Program-made: the position numbers and the translations under genes
Notes under the pieces: generated by a model
Told to the model about the DNA's origin: nothing
Databases searched by the model: none
The model's input: only the letters and a program-made list of their open reading frames with translations
Shown here: positions 38,914 to 50,756 of the stretch, one piece after another
Numbering within the stretch: the stretch's first letter is position 1
How the letters are laid out: every line of letters starts with the position of its first letter
Origin: Gongronella butleri
Lineage: Eukaryota > Mucoromycota > Mucoromycetes > Mucorales > Cunninghamellaceae
Direction: 5' to 3'
Length of the DNA stretch: 64,000 bases
Assembly: GCA_025201375.1 (NCBI GenBank)
Contig: JAIWZP010000002.1
Location: 1,178,001 to 1,242,000 of the forward strand

Positions 38914-40784
38914 CGGCTGCCGTTCAACAAAAGACAGAGAAGAGGGAAAAAAAAGTAAAAAAAAAAAGAGAGGAAAAAGACACACACGCAATAAAAAAAA
39001 AAGAATTAAAACAGCAAGCAAAAGGAGGAAAAAAAAAAAAGAACACTGAGTGGCGCCTTGAGCAAGGAAAAAAAAAAAAAAAAAAAGGCGGGGATGCGCG
39101 CATGCCAAAAAAGGGGCAATGCGTGCCCGTTGCCTTGCTGCACTAGGTGTCCGCCCACGCAGGTCGTAGCCTTCAAGGAATCCTACCTATTTCAAGCCTG
39201 TCATCATCTTGATGATCCCTCTTTCTCAATACGGATTGATTATCTGCTGTCGTGGCATTCACTTTTTCAGCTGGCATTCCTTTTTTTTTTATTTAATAGC
39301 CACGGCTCTGCAAACGCGTTCTTTTGTCGTTTCTTGTCATTTTTTGCCATTTTGACGCGTGCCATGATTCAATGGGGTCGACTTTTTTTTTTTTTTTTTT
39401 TTGGTCAGAAACAGGTATCTTTCTTGCTTTTAAACTTGGTGCAAGGTCCCAAGGCGTGGTCAATTGCCTTCCATGGCAAGACGCGGCAAAATTGGCGCCC
39501 CCACCCTCCAAAATTTAACCTGGCCAGCCTCGGCAGCGCGTTCTCGACCCGCCTTGCTTTAATTTTTTTCCCCTGGGACCGCGGATACGCGTCCAATGGA
39601 CGTGATTATAAATAAAGACACCCAATCACTCTTTTGGGGCCACAAAAAAGGCGCGCGTATTGATATCGCGCTCGCGTTGCAGTGCCTGTGTGTGCCAATG
39701 CCACGAGATTGGCCACGCCTAAACAATAGCAATGGACTAAACCAATAAAAAAAAAAGCGCCACCCTTTTACTTTTTTTTTTTTTTTTTTTTTTGCCTTTT
39801 GATCGGCGTATGATCGATTTTTGCTCGCCATTGCCGCCAAAATGGCTGATCCACACATCTAATATTATCGTATCGCATCGTTCACGCGCCAAATGCTGTC
39901 AATTGACTTGGGCAAAAAGTCATGCCGCAAGATGGCGCAAGCAGGCTACCCCTTTTTTTTACTTTTTTTTTTTTCGTCCGGTGCCACGGAGAACATGAGG
40001 GTGCTAATCGTGATGGAAATGAGCTTTATCGTTATCGAGCCGAAGTGGACTCGTAGGCTTTGTGCAACGTGGGGCGGCTATCGCCTGGGGAAAACACGTA
40101 AAAAAAAAAAAGGAACAAGAGGGGGGCAAGGCGCCTGGAATAATGACATGTTGCACAAAGGCCGACTTTTTCCCGGGTTCTGGGATTGGGTGGAGGGGGC
40201 ACAATTGTGCGGCAATTCAATCAGCAAATGAATCACAGAAATCACTCTTAGCGCAGGGCGCAGACGGAGGCAACTCAAGGAACGGCTTTTTTTTTTTTGC
40301 TACGTTGTCCTTTTTTATTTTTTCTCCTTTTCTTTTCATTACAAGAGCCATTGGCTTCCTTGGGGTCCTTGTCCAGAAGGTAGGACAGATGAGATGTGGA
40401 CATCCCTTTTCTAGGCAAATGCACATCGTGTATTTCTGTTTTCATCGTTGCCTAGATCTCTTTTCCCGCTTTTTTTTCTGCGCACAGCCTAGATAGGAAC
40501 GCGTCAAACGCGATAAAATAAAAAGATAATGATCCGGGAGAGGAGGCGGGGTATAATCTTGCCCTTTGGCGCTTACCGTCCGCGCGGCATTGGGCGGAGG
40601 ACTTGCTTGCAAAGAGCCAAAAGGCCCCGTTTGAACCTTTTTCAAATATCAATTATCGCCAGGAACCAAAGGACAGACACTGACGTCCCCGTGCAAGATA
40701 ATGACCATTATCATCCTTGTCGTTTTTATTTTTTACTAAGCATTTGCGTGTGAAATGAGGACTCATTGTGGCAGCAAGGACATG
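38914..40784. other. Intergenic, no gene recognised
   Basis: A-rich tracts near 38948-39086, T-runs near 39382-39402, 39771-39793 and 39951-39974. Open frames lack domains. Confidence 0.5.
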
Positions 40785-40791
40785 TATAAAA
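40785..40791 (+). promoter_or_regulatory. TATA box of the amine oxidase gene
   Basis: TATAAAA about 55 nt upstream of the ATG at 40845. Confidence 0.6.
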
Positions 40792-40844
40792 GGGCCCATG
40801 TCGATCTCTGCGGCAATTTATTTTTTTTCCATCATCCAATTCAA

Positions 40845-43338
40845 ATGATTCAACCCGTTGCCACACTCTTTTTACTTGCCGCTCAAGCATTGGTGAGCAT
40901 CCAAGCCGCACCGACGCGCTCCGTGGACCTTTCCATCAAGGACGACCATTTGTCGGTGGATTCGCTGGTCAATGTGCATCTTGAGCACGGTGAGGACGTG
41001 ACTGGCACCTGGACATTGTCGGCTGGCGCGTGTGGTGGCAGCAGCACCAAGCGATCGGCCATCGATCACGTCATTGGTGACGTGACTTTGAACGCGGGAT
41101 TGACCAAGCGCAAACTCGTGTGGACCGTGCCGTCGTCGCTTTCTACCGAAGAACCCGCGTGCCTCAAGCTAGTTGACCGCGCCACGGGCGCCACCGTCGC
41201 CGAGAGCAAGCCGTACGACGTCAAGCACCATAGCCACAAGCGCGGATTTGAAGAATTCGATGGCATGCATTTTGATGCCTCGGCCTATTACAAGACCCAC
41301 GCCCGCCGTGACCTGCACGAGGCAGATCTTAAAGACAAGAGTAAGAGAAAAAAAAAAGGGGAGGTGGTACTAGAACAATGTGTATGCTCATTTCTCCCCC
41401 CCTTTTTTTTAATCCTTTGCAGAGATCGGCATTATTGGCGCGGGCGCCTCGGGTCTCTTCAGTGGTTACTTGCTTGACTCGGTGGGCTTCCACAATTATG
41501 ACATTCTCGAGGCCAACGATCGCCTTGGCGGGTAAGTGAATCGCGTCGAAAAGCGCGTCCATTTGGCTAATTATTTTTTTTTCTCGATTTTAGCCGCATC
41601 CACACCCACTACTTTGGCAGCCCCGATGATTACCAATATCAAGAGATGGGGTAAGATGCATATGCGCCCACTTCCAAGAGGATTGTTTGTGCAGGAGGCT
41701 CACCTTTTTTGCATTTGCATCGTTTTTGCAGTCCCATGCGCTTCCCCATTGCTTACACGCACAACAACAAGACAATGCCCGTCAACGACCACGACATTGT
41801 GTTTCAATTGGCCGATGAATTGAACAAAAAGAACAGCAAAAAGCATGAAATCAAGTTTATCAAGTGGATTCAGCAAGATGAAAATGTAGGACAATCTTTT
41901 TGCAGCGATGACCACGTGACTCACTTTTTTCCCCCCTTCCCCCTCTTCCTCTGCAGGCCCTTGTGTACCAGAATGGCATCCGCCTGCCCAATGGACAAGT
42001 GCCCACTTATGGCGACATTGCCAAGAACAAGTCGCTGACCCTGGATGTTGGCTCGCTGAGCGAGGAGTCCGATGAGGTCTCCAGCAAGTTCCTGTCCGAC
42101 GATTGGATGAATGCCATCCGTGAGGACATTTATGCCGCTCATCAAAAGGCACTGGATGAAGGTAAAAAAAAAAAAAAAAAGCGTAGTGGCATCGCTGACA
42201 TCTTCTCCCCCTTTTTTTTTGCATAGGTCTTGATGATTGGTCCCTTTATGGGTACATGCACAACAAGTTCCACAAGTCGCTCAATGCCAGCGACTATGCG
42301 ACGGGTGGCGAGCCCGGTCAAATCTGGGGCACCATGTATGGTACGTACACAAAGCAACAAAAAAAAAAAAAAACGAAAAAAATGCGACTTGGAAACTCAT
42401 TTTTCCTTCCAATGGGGTTATTTAGACCAAATGACGTTCATGAGCACCGACTGGCGCACGGTCGACCGTGGTCTCAACCGAATTGCCGAGGCGTTTGCAC
42501 CCGTGCTGGGCAAAAAGGTGAAATTCCACACCAAAGTGACCAAGCTCGAGGTGGAAGATGACAAGGTCAAGGTGCTTTGGAAGACCAAGCCCTACGACAT
42601 CAAGTACAAATCCAAGACGTACGACCGTGTCATTGTTGGCGTGCCCTTCTCCGTCGTGCGCACGTGGCATTTGCCTCGTAAGTTTTTTTTTTTTTGGATT
42701 TTTTTAATTTTTTTGACTGACGCATCTTTTTTTTAGAAATGTCCTACACGATCAGTCAGGCAATTCGCAACCTTGGATACTCGCAAGCCTGCAAGGTGGC
42801 GATGCAATTCAAGACGCGCTTCTGGGAGCATCTTGATCGCCCCATTCTCGGCGGATGCTCGTCGACGGATCTTGCTGCAGGCAGCGTGTGCTACCCGAGC
42901 TACAAAATTGGTGCGTCCGGCCCCGGTGTGATGCTCGCAAGCTACAATTCGGGCGACATGGGTCTGCGCCTCGCGTCCATGACCGAAGATGAACACGTTG
43001 CCCTGATTCTCGAGAATATGGTCGAACTCTATGGTGATATTGCGCGCGACCAATACACCGGCAACTACAACCGCCGCTGCTGGCAGAATGACGCGCTTCA
43101 GAGCGGCAGCTGGGCTGAACCATCGGCCGGCCAGCACAAACTGTTTATGCCCTCGTATTTCAAGATGGAACAAGGTCTGGTGTTTGTCGGCGAACACACC
43201 GATGTCAAGCACGCGTGGATCTCCGCCGCTCTCGAGTCCGCCATTCGTGGCGTCACCATGGTCCTCGTCGAGGCCGGCCACATTGATGAGGCCAAGAAGA
43301 TCGTCAAGCACTGGAATGCCAACTGGCTCAAGATCTAA
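40845..43338 (+). CDS. Secreted FAD-dependent amine/L-amino-acid oxidase
   Basis: Eight exons: 40845-41340, 41423-41531, 41594-41650, 41732-41885, 41957-42161, 42227-42340, 42426-42677, 42737-43338; 662 aa, in frame. Signal peptide MIQPVATLFLLAAQALVSIQ. After an N-terminal extension of about 165 residues comes the FAD dinucleotide fold (IGIIGAGASGLFSGYLL; DILEANDRLGGRIHTH) and the C-terminal flavin motif region (GLVFVGEHTDVKHAWISAAL...SAIRG). Family members oxidise amines or amino acids, releasing H2O2 and ammonia; the substrate cannot be told here. The N-terminal extension is beta-rich, with two cysteines, and is not part of the flavin domain. Confidence 0.9.
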
Positions 43339-43861
43339 GTTCCACTTTTTAAATTAATTTTAGATTTTTTTTTTTTACCCATTTGTACTTTACACAACAA
43401 TAAACGTCTGTTATCCTCACCTCGTGTCAAGAAATAAATTGCCATTTCGTCGGCATAGGCCCAAAAACCAGAATTAAAAGACCCAATTGTGATTTTCTCA
43501 ACAATCATCCTTGTCACGGGTCACTTGGCCCTCATCAGGCGCTCTTTTCTGCACAGCCACGCCACTAGGCACCAATGACGCGCCGACCGTGGTAAATTGA
43601 GCCATGGAAGGAATTTAATGCAAGAATAAGTACTGTAAATTAAGACAAACAGGCCAACAATATGATAATAAACCTTGCTGCGTCAAAAGTGCGAACCGGT
43701 GCGGGGGCAGCCACGCGTTTAATAGTGACTTCGGTCACGTTTGACCTTTTCGGCCGCGCATATTCAAGGCGACGGAAGAATGGATACCACTTGTACGACA
43801 CAGCTTCGAATAATGTCTCCAAGTGCCAGAGAAGGGGCTCTTTCTTGTTTTTATTTTTCCC
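43339..43861. other. Intergenic spacer
   Basis: No gene recognised. Confidence 0.5.
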
Positions 43862-44430
43862 GAAGCGCGCTGGGTGTTCATCAACCCGGATTCGGACGGG
43901 CCTTACATGTAGGTCCAATGGCTGCCAAAAAAAAGTCCATGGAGCGCATCCTTGGCTATTGCGCGCAACATGGCATATATGCACTTGTTGATCTTCATGG
44001 GCAACCAGGCACGCAAAACGGCGGGGCCCACATCGGCCACACTGTCACCATTGTAAGATCAAAAGAGATGTACGCGTGCAATTCATCCTATTTTATTTAT
44101 TTGATTATAGGACTTTTACTCGGATTACAATATCCACGCGGTGTCAAGACAGTGCTGGCGGCCGTGGACTGGATCAATGGCCTGGACCTGCCGCTTCAAA
44201 AGCTGATGACCGGTCTCGAGGTTACCAAGGAGCCTCGTGTCAACGGTGACAGCGACAAGTCGCAATTGCGCATGTTTTTACACGCGCATCTATGCCATCG
44301 TGCCTAATTCCAACAATCTCATGATCCCCATGGTCTTCCATGACGCATTCTTGGGTGTCGACTATGGAACGCCTTTTTGCCTGCGCCTGCCAATGATACA
44401 AAAGATCAGAAAGCACAAAAATGTCCTTAA
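43862..44430 (+). pseudogene. GH5 glucanase pseudogene
   Basis: Matches the middle of the two GH5 genes: the WVFINPDSDGPYM segment with an in-frame TAG at about 43911, MERILGYCAQHGIYALVDLH, an intact-looking intron with GTAAGATC donor and TATAG acceptor (like intron 2 of copy 2), WINGLDLPLQKLM, then VTKEP where active copies have VANEP. Frameshifts lie near 44128 and 44275. The signal peptide exon and the last exon are missing; similarity ends a few bases into the former last intron. Confidence 0.88.
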
Positions 44431-46004
44431 ATGGCCAAAATGCGTTACAATTCGAGGATTCTCGCGCTCCAGAGGTCAGATTGCTCTCAAATTTGAATCA
44501 GTCTGCCCGTCTTGCACCTTCATTGTTCTGTGCAAATGTCACGCTGGTTGGTTCAAAACATGTCAAGCATTCGCCTTTTTTTTTTTTTTTTTTTTTTAGT
44601 GGTCGCGCTGCAAGTCCGGCCATCCAGTGCGCTTACTTTTGCCATAACAATCTAATTTGGATGTTATGTGGCGAATAAAAAGGGCATTGTTTGGAGGCCC
44701 TGGAGTCAATTGAGCCACCACAAAATACTCGATTCATGGATGTTTTCGTTTTTTTTTTCAGTTCTGGATGTTCATGGCCTCTTTGCCTACGCTTACGATC
44801 TGCTCCAGTACTCGCTCGTCACAAATGACCTGTCGTGGGGAGTGTGTCTGTGCAGATTTGCATAAAAAATGGGCAGGGCATCGCAAAAGTTGCAAAAATT
44901 TCAAAAAAATCGCACAAATGTGTACTTTTTTGCGTTGCTTTTTTCTTTGTGCGTGTCATTGAATGGTGAGGGCAGCCCACTAAAATGAAAACGGGCCCCA
45001 ATGGCGAGCTAATTACCTTCTCATTGGGTGAAGAGTGTGTGCAGCAAGACGTCAAACAGGCATGTATTATCTTTGCCGTGCTTTACTCGGCCATTTGCGG
45101 GCATAACATTGACCCCCGTGGGAACTGACCATATTGGCGATGTCAAAGAAAATGGACAAGCACTGGCAAATGCCTTTGCGCAAGATTTAAACCGGGCATT
45201 GCTTGATTTGTAAATAGAATTGGCCTTTCCGCACCTCAATTACATCGTAAGCCCCCCTGATTTCCAACAAAATGGCACACGCTCGTCACCTCGAGAGATG
45301 GTTCTGCATGCAGGATCGGCCGAGATGTTTCTTGTTTTGTTCATCAAAAAGAAAAGAGAGAAAGAAAATATCCGTTGGTTGCATTTGGGCTGCATGGCCT
45401 CTCTCGCTTGCTCTTTCCTCTTTCTTTCTTGTTTTGCTCCTATTGCTCCATCATTAGTTGTTCTTTTTTGCAAATTGGGGACTCCTTTTGGTCATGCTCT
45501 TAATTGCAGTCTCATCCGTGCTCCCGCCGCCTCCCCAATTTCGCTTTTTCATGCAATCCATTTCCCGCTGAAACCGTACGTGGTAATTCAATTCATCTCA
45601 AGTAATAGGGATTCCATGATCGACGAAAGGAACTGAGGCAAAAAAAAACCATGGCATTCTCAGGTGATCGGCGAAACTTGCTATTTTCTTTATGGAAAGA
45701 AAGTGGATGGTTTTTTGTTCCTGGGCGGAAGAGTTTCCGCACATTGTTGGAGGGGCCGATCCCAAATATCGTTAGATCCACCCAAAGTCCGCTTCTTTTT
45801 TGGGCTTTTCCCCTGGATCCGAGGGAAACGCAAAGCGATTGGGCCATTTTTTCACTTTTTTTACCGGAGCCATTGGCTCCCTGAATTTTCCCATTCTTCC
45901 TTCTCTTCCTCTTTCCATTCCTTTTTATTTTTTATTTTTTTTTCTTGTTACCCCTCTCCCTCCCTTTGCAACCTTCCCCTCTTTTCTCTCTTTTCTTTTT
46001 CTGC
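44431..46004. other. Intergenic; one coding-like remnant
   Basis: A frame from ATG at 44983 (MKTGPNGELITFSLGEECVQ) and a later frame (TDHIGDVKENGQALANAFAQ, about 45125-45213) look protein-like, but I could not join them by splicing or name them. Otherwise homopolymers and C/T-rich sequence. Confidence 0.3.
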
Positions 46005-47537
46005 ATGGGCAACCAACCTAGTCGAGTTTTAGACAAGGCGACCCGTCGACAAAAGAAGGGCACATCCATGGTCGTCAATGGCGGGGGCAATGGCGGCGCG
46101 GCCGCGGGCAGCGGCAGCAGCACGGCCAAGCATGGCAATGGTAGCGGCAATGGCTACCCTGGAGGACGCCGTCGCAGTACCATCTCACACCGCGCGCCAC
46201 CACCGGCCACCCTGCGCGTGCATCAGTCGCGCCGCAGGTCATCCGTCACCAGTGTGCGCTCGCCAACCACGCCAAACTTTAAACGCAAGCCGAGCTCGGT
46301 CAAATCACCAGAAGATCTCATGGAGATGGATCGTTTACAACGTCAGGTAAAAAAAAAAAAAAAAAAAATTATTAGCGTGCGCCATGCATTGGTGTGACGC
46401 TCGGAGACGGTAAAAGCGGGCATGGAAAATTTTTTTTGCTGGCCAAAAAAAAAAAAAGGGACGTTTTCCCGTTGGCCATCGAGAGCAATTTCGGTTTTTT
46501 GCCTTTTATGGTCACTAGGCGGGCCCAATGGCTGCCGTCCATTTTTTTTTTTTTTTTTTGTGCAATGTGAAAAAACAATGACCAAGATCAGCCTTGATTG
46601 CCGGGATCTCATTTTTTTATATTTTCTTTTTGGTCCCTAGCATTACCTTCTCAAGAGCGCACGCGGCACCAATTGCGTGGCCATGGCCCACTTGACGATG
46701 CCAGCCACCATCATCGAGGTTGGCACCAGCAATGGGATCTGGGCGCTTGAAATGGCTAGTGAGTACCCACAAACCAAGGTCCATGGCATGGATCCACGCT
46801 CTGTTTCCACGCTCAGCAGCATCCCTTCCAACCTCGAGTATATCCAAACTAGCTTGTTCCAGCCATGGCCCATTGCGTCCAATTCGGTCGATCTGTAAGT
46901 CCAAAAAAAGGAAAAACGCGAAAATTAAGGAAAAACGGGAAAGCCCAGGCACGTAGCGGGCATCATCCTTCCCACTTTTCAGGTTCATGCTCATTCCTTT
47001 TTTATTTATTTTTTAATTTTTTGCAGTGTGTTTCAGCGAGGCGTGAGCACGTATGCGACGGTGGAGCAATGGCAGCATCTTTTGCGTGAGGCGATGCGCG
47101 TGGTGAAACCTGGCGGCTACATTGAGTGGGTGGAAGCCGAGGCGGGGCATCCGCGTCCAGGGCCACTGCAGCAGGCATTTGATCAATTCATGCAACAGGA
47201 ATATCAAGCCAAAGGCATGGATTTCCACCTGACGCGCTCTTTTGACGAATTGGTCGCGGACGTTGCGGGCGACGAGTATGCGCTGACGATGGTGGACCAC
47301 AGCACATACGACATTCCGCTCGGAGAATGGCCTGACGATGCGCAAGGCAAGCAATTGGGCTTCATCAATCAAGGCATCCAAAAGGCCACGTATCGCAATC
47401 GCAAATCCTATTATGCCGGTATCTGGGCCATGTCGTCCCAGGACTATGACGCAGCCATGCAGGCCCTGCTCGACGAATTCGAAGAGTACAACAGCTATTC
47501 CCGCTTCCACTGCTGGCTCGCGAAAAAACAAGAATAA
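46005..47537 (+). CDS. SAM-dependent methyltransferase, fungal UMTA/LaeA-like
   Basis: Three exons: 46005-46346, 46641-46894, 47027-47537; 368 aa. Starts MGNQPSR, fitting an N-myristoylation signal (Gly2, Ser6), followed by about 90 residues of basic, Gly/Ser/Arg-rich disorder. The class I methyltransferase core has motif I IIEVGTSNGIWALEMA, the acidic end of beta-2 (VHGMDPRS), the beta-4 region (IASNSVDLVFQRG), and LREAMRVVKPGGYIEWVEAE. The C-terminal part (SYYAGIWAMSSQDYDAAMQA) is typical of fungal relatives. Substrate unknown. Membrane anchoring through myristate is inference. Confidence 0.88.
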
Positions 47538-48141
47538 TTTCCTCGCCTTTTCTCTGACTTTTTTGCCCCCTCCACTCTCTCTCTCTCTTTCTCTGTTTCC
47601 CGCAAGCATCTCAATTCCTCGTTTTTTTTTTTCCTTTCACTCTCCTCTCCCTTTTTTCTCTCTCCCTTTCAAGCATTTTGTATCATATAGTCGCATTTTT
47701 ATTTTTTTAAGCATTCCACCACTATTTTTATGCATACTCATTTATTAGTTGACGGCCACCTGGTCTCCCATTTCCTTCCTACTTGCTACGCCTCATTTTT
47801 CTCTTCTTTTTTTTTTTTCCACAAGGAAATAAAAAAAAACACCATGACAACAAATAATCAGGTAAAAAGAGAGGGGTTGGAGGCCATTTTTTTTTATTAA
47901 AAATACACTATGGACATAGAGAAGGGAGAAGAGGGGGGTGGGGGAGAGTTGAGAGTGAGAAAGAAAGGAAAAAAATAGGAGAGGGGAACAAAGGGAGGTA
48001 AGAATAAAAAAAAAAAAGGAGAAATAAAATATACATTTTCTTTTTTACAAGCAGGACTATACACAAGGGATACTAAAAAGCAGAGAGAGGGAGAGAGAGA
48101 GAGAGAAAAGGATGACGAGTGGAAAAAAAGTAGCATTGGGA
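47538..48141. other. Convergent 3' flanks
   Basis: Pyrimidine-rich 3' flank of the methyltransferase gene and purine-rich (+ strand) 3' flank of the 245-aa gene; no gene. Confidence 0.5.
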
Positions 48142-48879
48142 TCAATACAGGTAGGATGAATTGGAGCGATGGTGTTGTGAGGCATTGGATGCGTTTGATG
48201 GTGGTGTTGGTCGCTGGTAAGGATGCGAACGCACGGTGTAAGATTGCGAGCGGTGGATGGGGCGGGAGGAGAGCGATGGGCGTGGCGACAAAGTGGTTGA
48301 TGACGAATTGGAGGAGACGGAGGCGGATGATTTGGTGTGAATTGGGGTGGGCAATGCACCAGACCAGCTGGAAGACGATCGGTGTTGCTGCTCAAGCTGC
48401 TTTTGCTGCTGTTGCTTCTTTTTCTGCTGGTCTTCCTGGACGACCAATTGCTTCATGAGCTGAAACAGGCGGTGCTTCTCATCTCGCAGCGATTGAAGCT
48501 TTTCATGAATATCTTGGACAGACATGGTGGGTTCATCGACAGAGGACGACGTCGTGGACGATGACGACGACGAGCAAGACGACGTTGTGGCATTGGGGGT
48601 CATGGGCGGTGTGTCGTCAAGCGGTGGGTGCACCGGTAGACTGGCAAAGTCGCTCAAAGGGCTTTCCACAGGTGGAGACGGCAAACCACTCACAAGATCG
48701 TCAAACGTCAGCTTCTTCTTCTTGTCCTTTTGCTGCTCGTTGATAGCGGCAAGCTGGTTGCGCTTGGCAAGCGACACAAGCGACCGAATGGCTCCCAGCT
48801 GCTGTGACGGCGCCAAATCGTATTGGATCACGCCTTTGGAAGCGAGCGGTTCATTCACATCAAATATTCTTTCAAACAT
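48142..48879 (-). CDS. Unidentified Ser/Gln-rich protein, 245 aa
   Basis: Single exon from ATG at 48879. The first 60 residues look ordered (MFERIFDVNEPLASKGVIQY, LGAIRSLVSLAKRNQLAAIN). A Pro/Thr/Ser linker follows, then a predicted coiled coil (VQDIHEKLQSLRDEKHRLFQ LMKQLVVQEDQ) running into Gln/Lys repeats, and a Ser/Arg/Pro-rich tail (SLSSRPIHRSQSYTVRSHPY). No enzyme motif or signal peptide. Likely a scaffold or regulatory protein, but no family recognised. Confidence 0.7.
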   Translation of the reverse strand: MFERIFDVNEPLASKGVIQYDLAPSQQLGAIRSLVSLAKRNQLAAINEQQKDKKKKLTFDDLVSGLPSPPVESPLSDFASLPVHPPLDDTPPMTPNATTSSCSSSSSSTTSSSVDEPTMSVQDIHEKLQSLRDEKHRLFQLMKQLVVQEDQQKKKQQQQKQLEQQHRSSSSWSGALPTPIHTKSSASVSSNSSSTTLSPRPSLSSRPIHRSQSYTVRSHPYQRPTPPSNASNASQHHRSNSSYLY

Positions 48880-50489
48880 AAGGCAACAAAGGGTATGAAG
48901 AAAATAGGATGAAGGGCAAAAGAAAAGAAAAGAGAAAAAAAGAAAAAAAGAGCCCAAAGACAAGAAAAAAAAAAAACTTTTTTTTTCCACTTTGCTATTT
49001 GCTGGGTTTTGGCTTTCCCTTTTGATCCTGATGGTGTGACGTGCGATTTTTTTTCCTCCCCTCCATTGCGCCTTGTTTTGGCTTGCTCGCTCTCTCTCTC
49101 TCTCTCTCTTTTCACAACTCTTTTTTTTTTTCTTACTCAGATAGCAAAAAACGGGCTCCGTCCTTAGCTTCTTTTATAATATGACATTGCTTGCCACATT
49201 TTTCATCGCGTCATTCATTCATTCATTCCTTTTCATCGTCGTTTTTTATTTTTTTGTTTATCATGACGCCGATTTGCCCTGTGTAGGGGTTGGAACACAC
49301 ACACATCAACCCTTTCAGCAACTGAACTGAAACCATTCGTGTGCAACGTGATCGCTTGCCTTTCTAGGCTTGAGTTGTTTTGAACAATGAAAAGAGAGTT
49401 AAGGACTATATTGCCTATTGATTTATTTTTGGCAACAATAGTCCCTCTCAACCTTCTTTTTTTTTTCGCAAAAAGGGAGCACTGGGGGAAAAAAGGAAGC
49501 CCTCCCCTTTTTTTCTTTTATTCCACGTTCGATGAATTTTATCGAATGGCGGGGGGCTGGTAGCATTGACAACAATAGCTGCAGCAATTGTCTGGGAGAG
49601 CAAATGGCTCTTTTTGACTTTATTTTGTCGCCATTGGACCAAAATGCTTGCTCATGACAAGCCTTGGGGTGTCATTTGCTCTGCGCATGCTTGCATGCTA
49701 AATGAGTCAACGATGGTTTCGCAAGGATGGGGCAAGCGAAACCCATCCAGCCATCAGTGACAAAAAACGTGGCATGCCTGTTTTGCCTTGTCAACCCCCC
49801 ACCTCTCCTCTCCTTTTTTTTTTTCTTTTTTTCTTTGAATCGCCATGGTCAGCAGCCTTCTTTGTGATGTCTCAGTGTCTCTGGAGGGCGCTCTCAATAA
49901 TGGTTCAACAATTGGTGCCAAAAGAGGATGTTTTGGCGTTTTTTGGCACCAGTCTGGCCATTTTCGAGCCGTTGTTTTGCCACTGACGTCCCGCATCTGA
50001 TGCTCTCGGATACAGCTCATGCAGATGCATCACACGCTGTGTAGACCGCTTGCAAAATGACCAAAAAGAACAAAAATAACGAAATCAAGGGAAAACAGAG
50101 ATGCGTGGTGCAAGGAATGGGGTGAATAACCCGACCAACCATCTTTAGGGAAAGGCGTGAGTGCTGAAGCGTCGAAAAGAGGGAAGGGAGACGGCAACAA
50201 TGATGAGAATCATCCATTATGGCGCGTGACGCGTCAAGAGATTTGGGGTTAATTGGCATGACATTTTCTACACGATTGGGGAGGAGAGGGGTACGCAATG
50301 GACATCCATTTGCTTTGTTTGCGTTTGAAATTGGACATTTGGCATTTCAAAAGATCCTTCCTTTAAAAAGTGCCCAATTCTTAATGGAGCTTTTGAGTCC
50401 GAGGGTCCCCGACGCTCCGGTGAATGGATGAAATCTCGGCCCAGCGCTGGGAAGTAGCTTCCTTTTCTTTTCACTTTTTACACTTCAGA
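48880..50489. other. Intergenic, no gene recognised
   Basis: (TC)n at about 49090-49109 and a short ATTC repeat near 49212; otherwise short frames only. Confidence 0.5.
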
Positions 50490-50756
50490 ATGGCCGATCG
50501 TGCGCACGTCTTGTCCTTGTACCGCAACTTTATCCGTCACGGCAACAAGTTTTCCAATTACAACTTCCGTGAATACGTGGTGCGCCGCTCGCGCGATGCG
50601 TTCCGCCAGCACCAAAGCGAGTCCGATCCCGCTGTTATCCAGCAACTCGTCAAGAAGGCTGAAACCGACCTGAACGTCGTCAAGCGCCAGGCTGCCATTA
50701 GCCAGTTGTACACCACCGGCAGCCACCTCGTTCTCGAGAACACGCCCAAGCTGTAG
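50490..50756 (+). CDS. ISD11: LYR-motif protein ISD11 (LYRM4)
   Basis: Single exon, 88 aa. Begins MADRAHVLSLYRNFIRHGNK with the LYR tripeptide and the conserved Phe, then YNFREYVVRRSRDAF, matching ISD11. The protein stabilises the mitochondrial cysteine desulfurase Nfs1 together with acyl carrier protein and is needed for Fe-S cluster assembly. In-frame codons upstream exist, but the ATG at 50490 gives the family start. Confidence 0.92.
   Translation: MADRAHVLSLYRNFIRHGNKFSNYNFREYVVRRSRDAFRQHQSESDPAVIQQLVKKAETDLNVVKRQAAISQLYTTGSHLVLENTPKL

Noticed and set aside
38914..39108. N-terminal poly-Phe extension of the BAR-PH-ArfGAP frame
   Set aside because: Upstream codons translate homopolymer T-rich flank; the ATG at 38913 gives a normal start.
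44668..44865. Short frame containing LFAYAYDLLQY, resembling an RT active-site neighbourhood
   Set aside because: The similarity is limited to a few residues and flanking RT blocks are absent.
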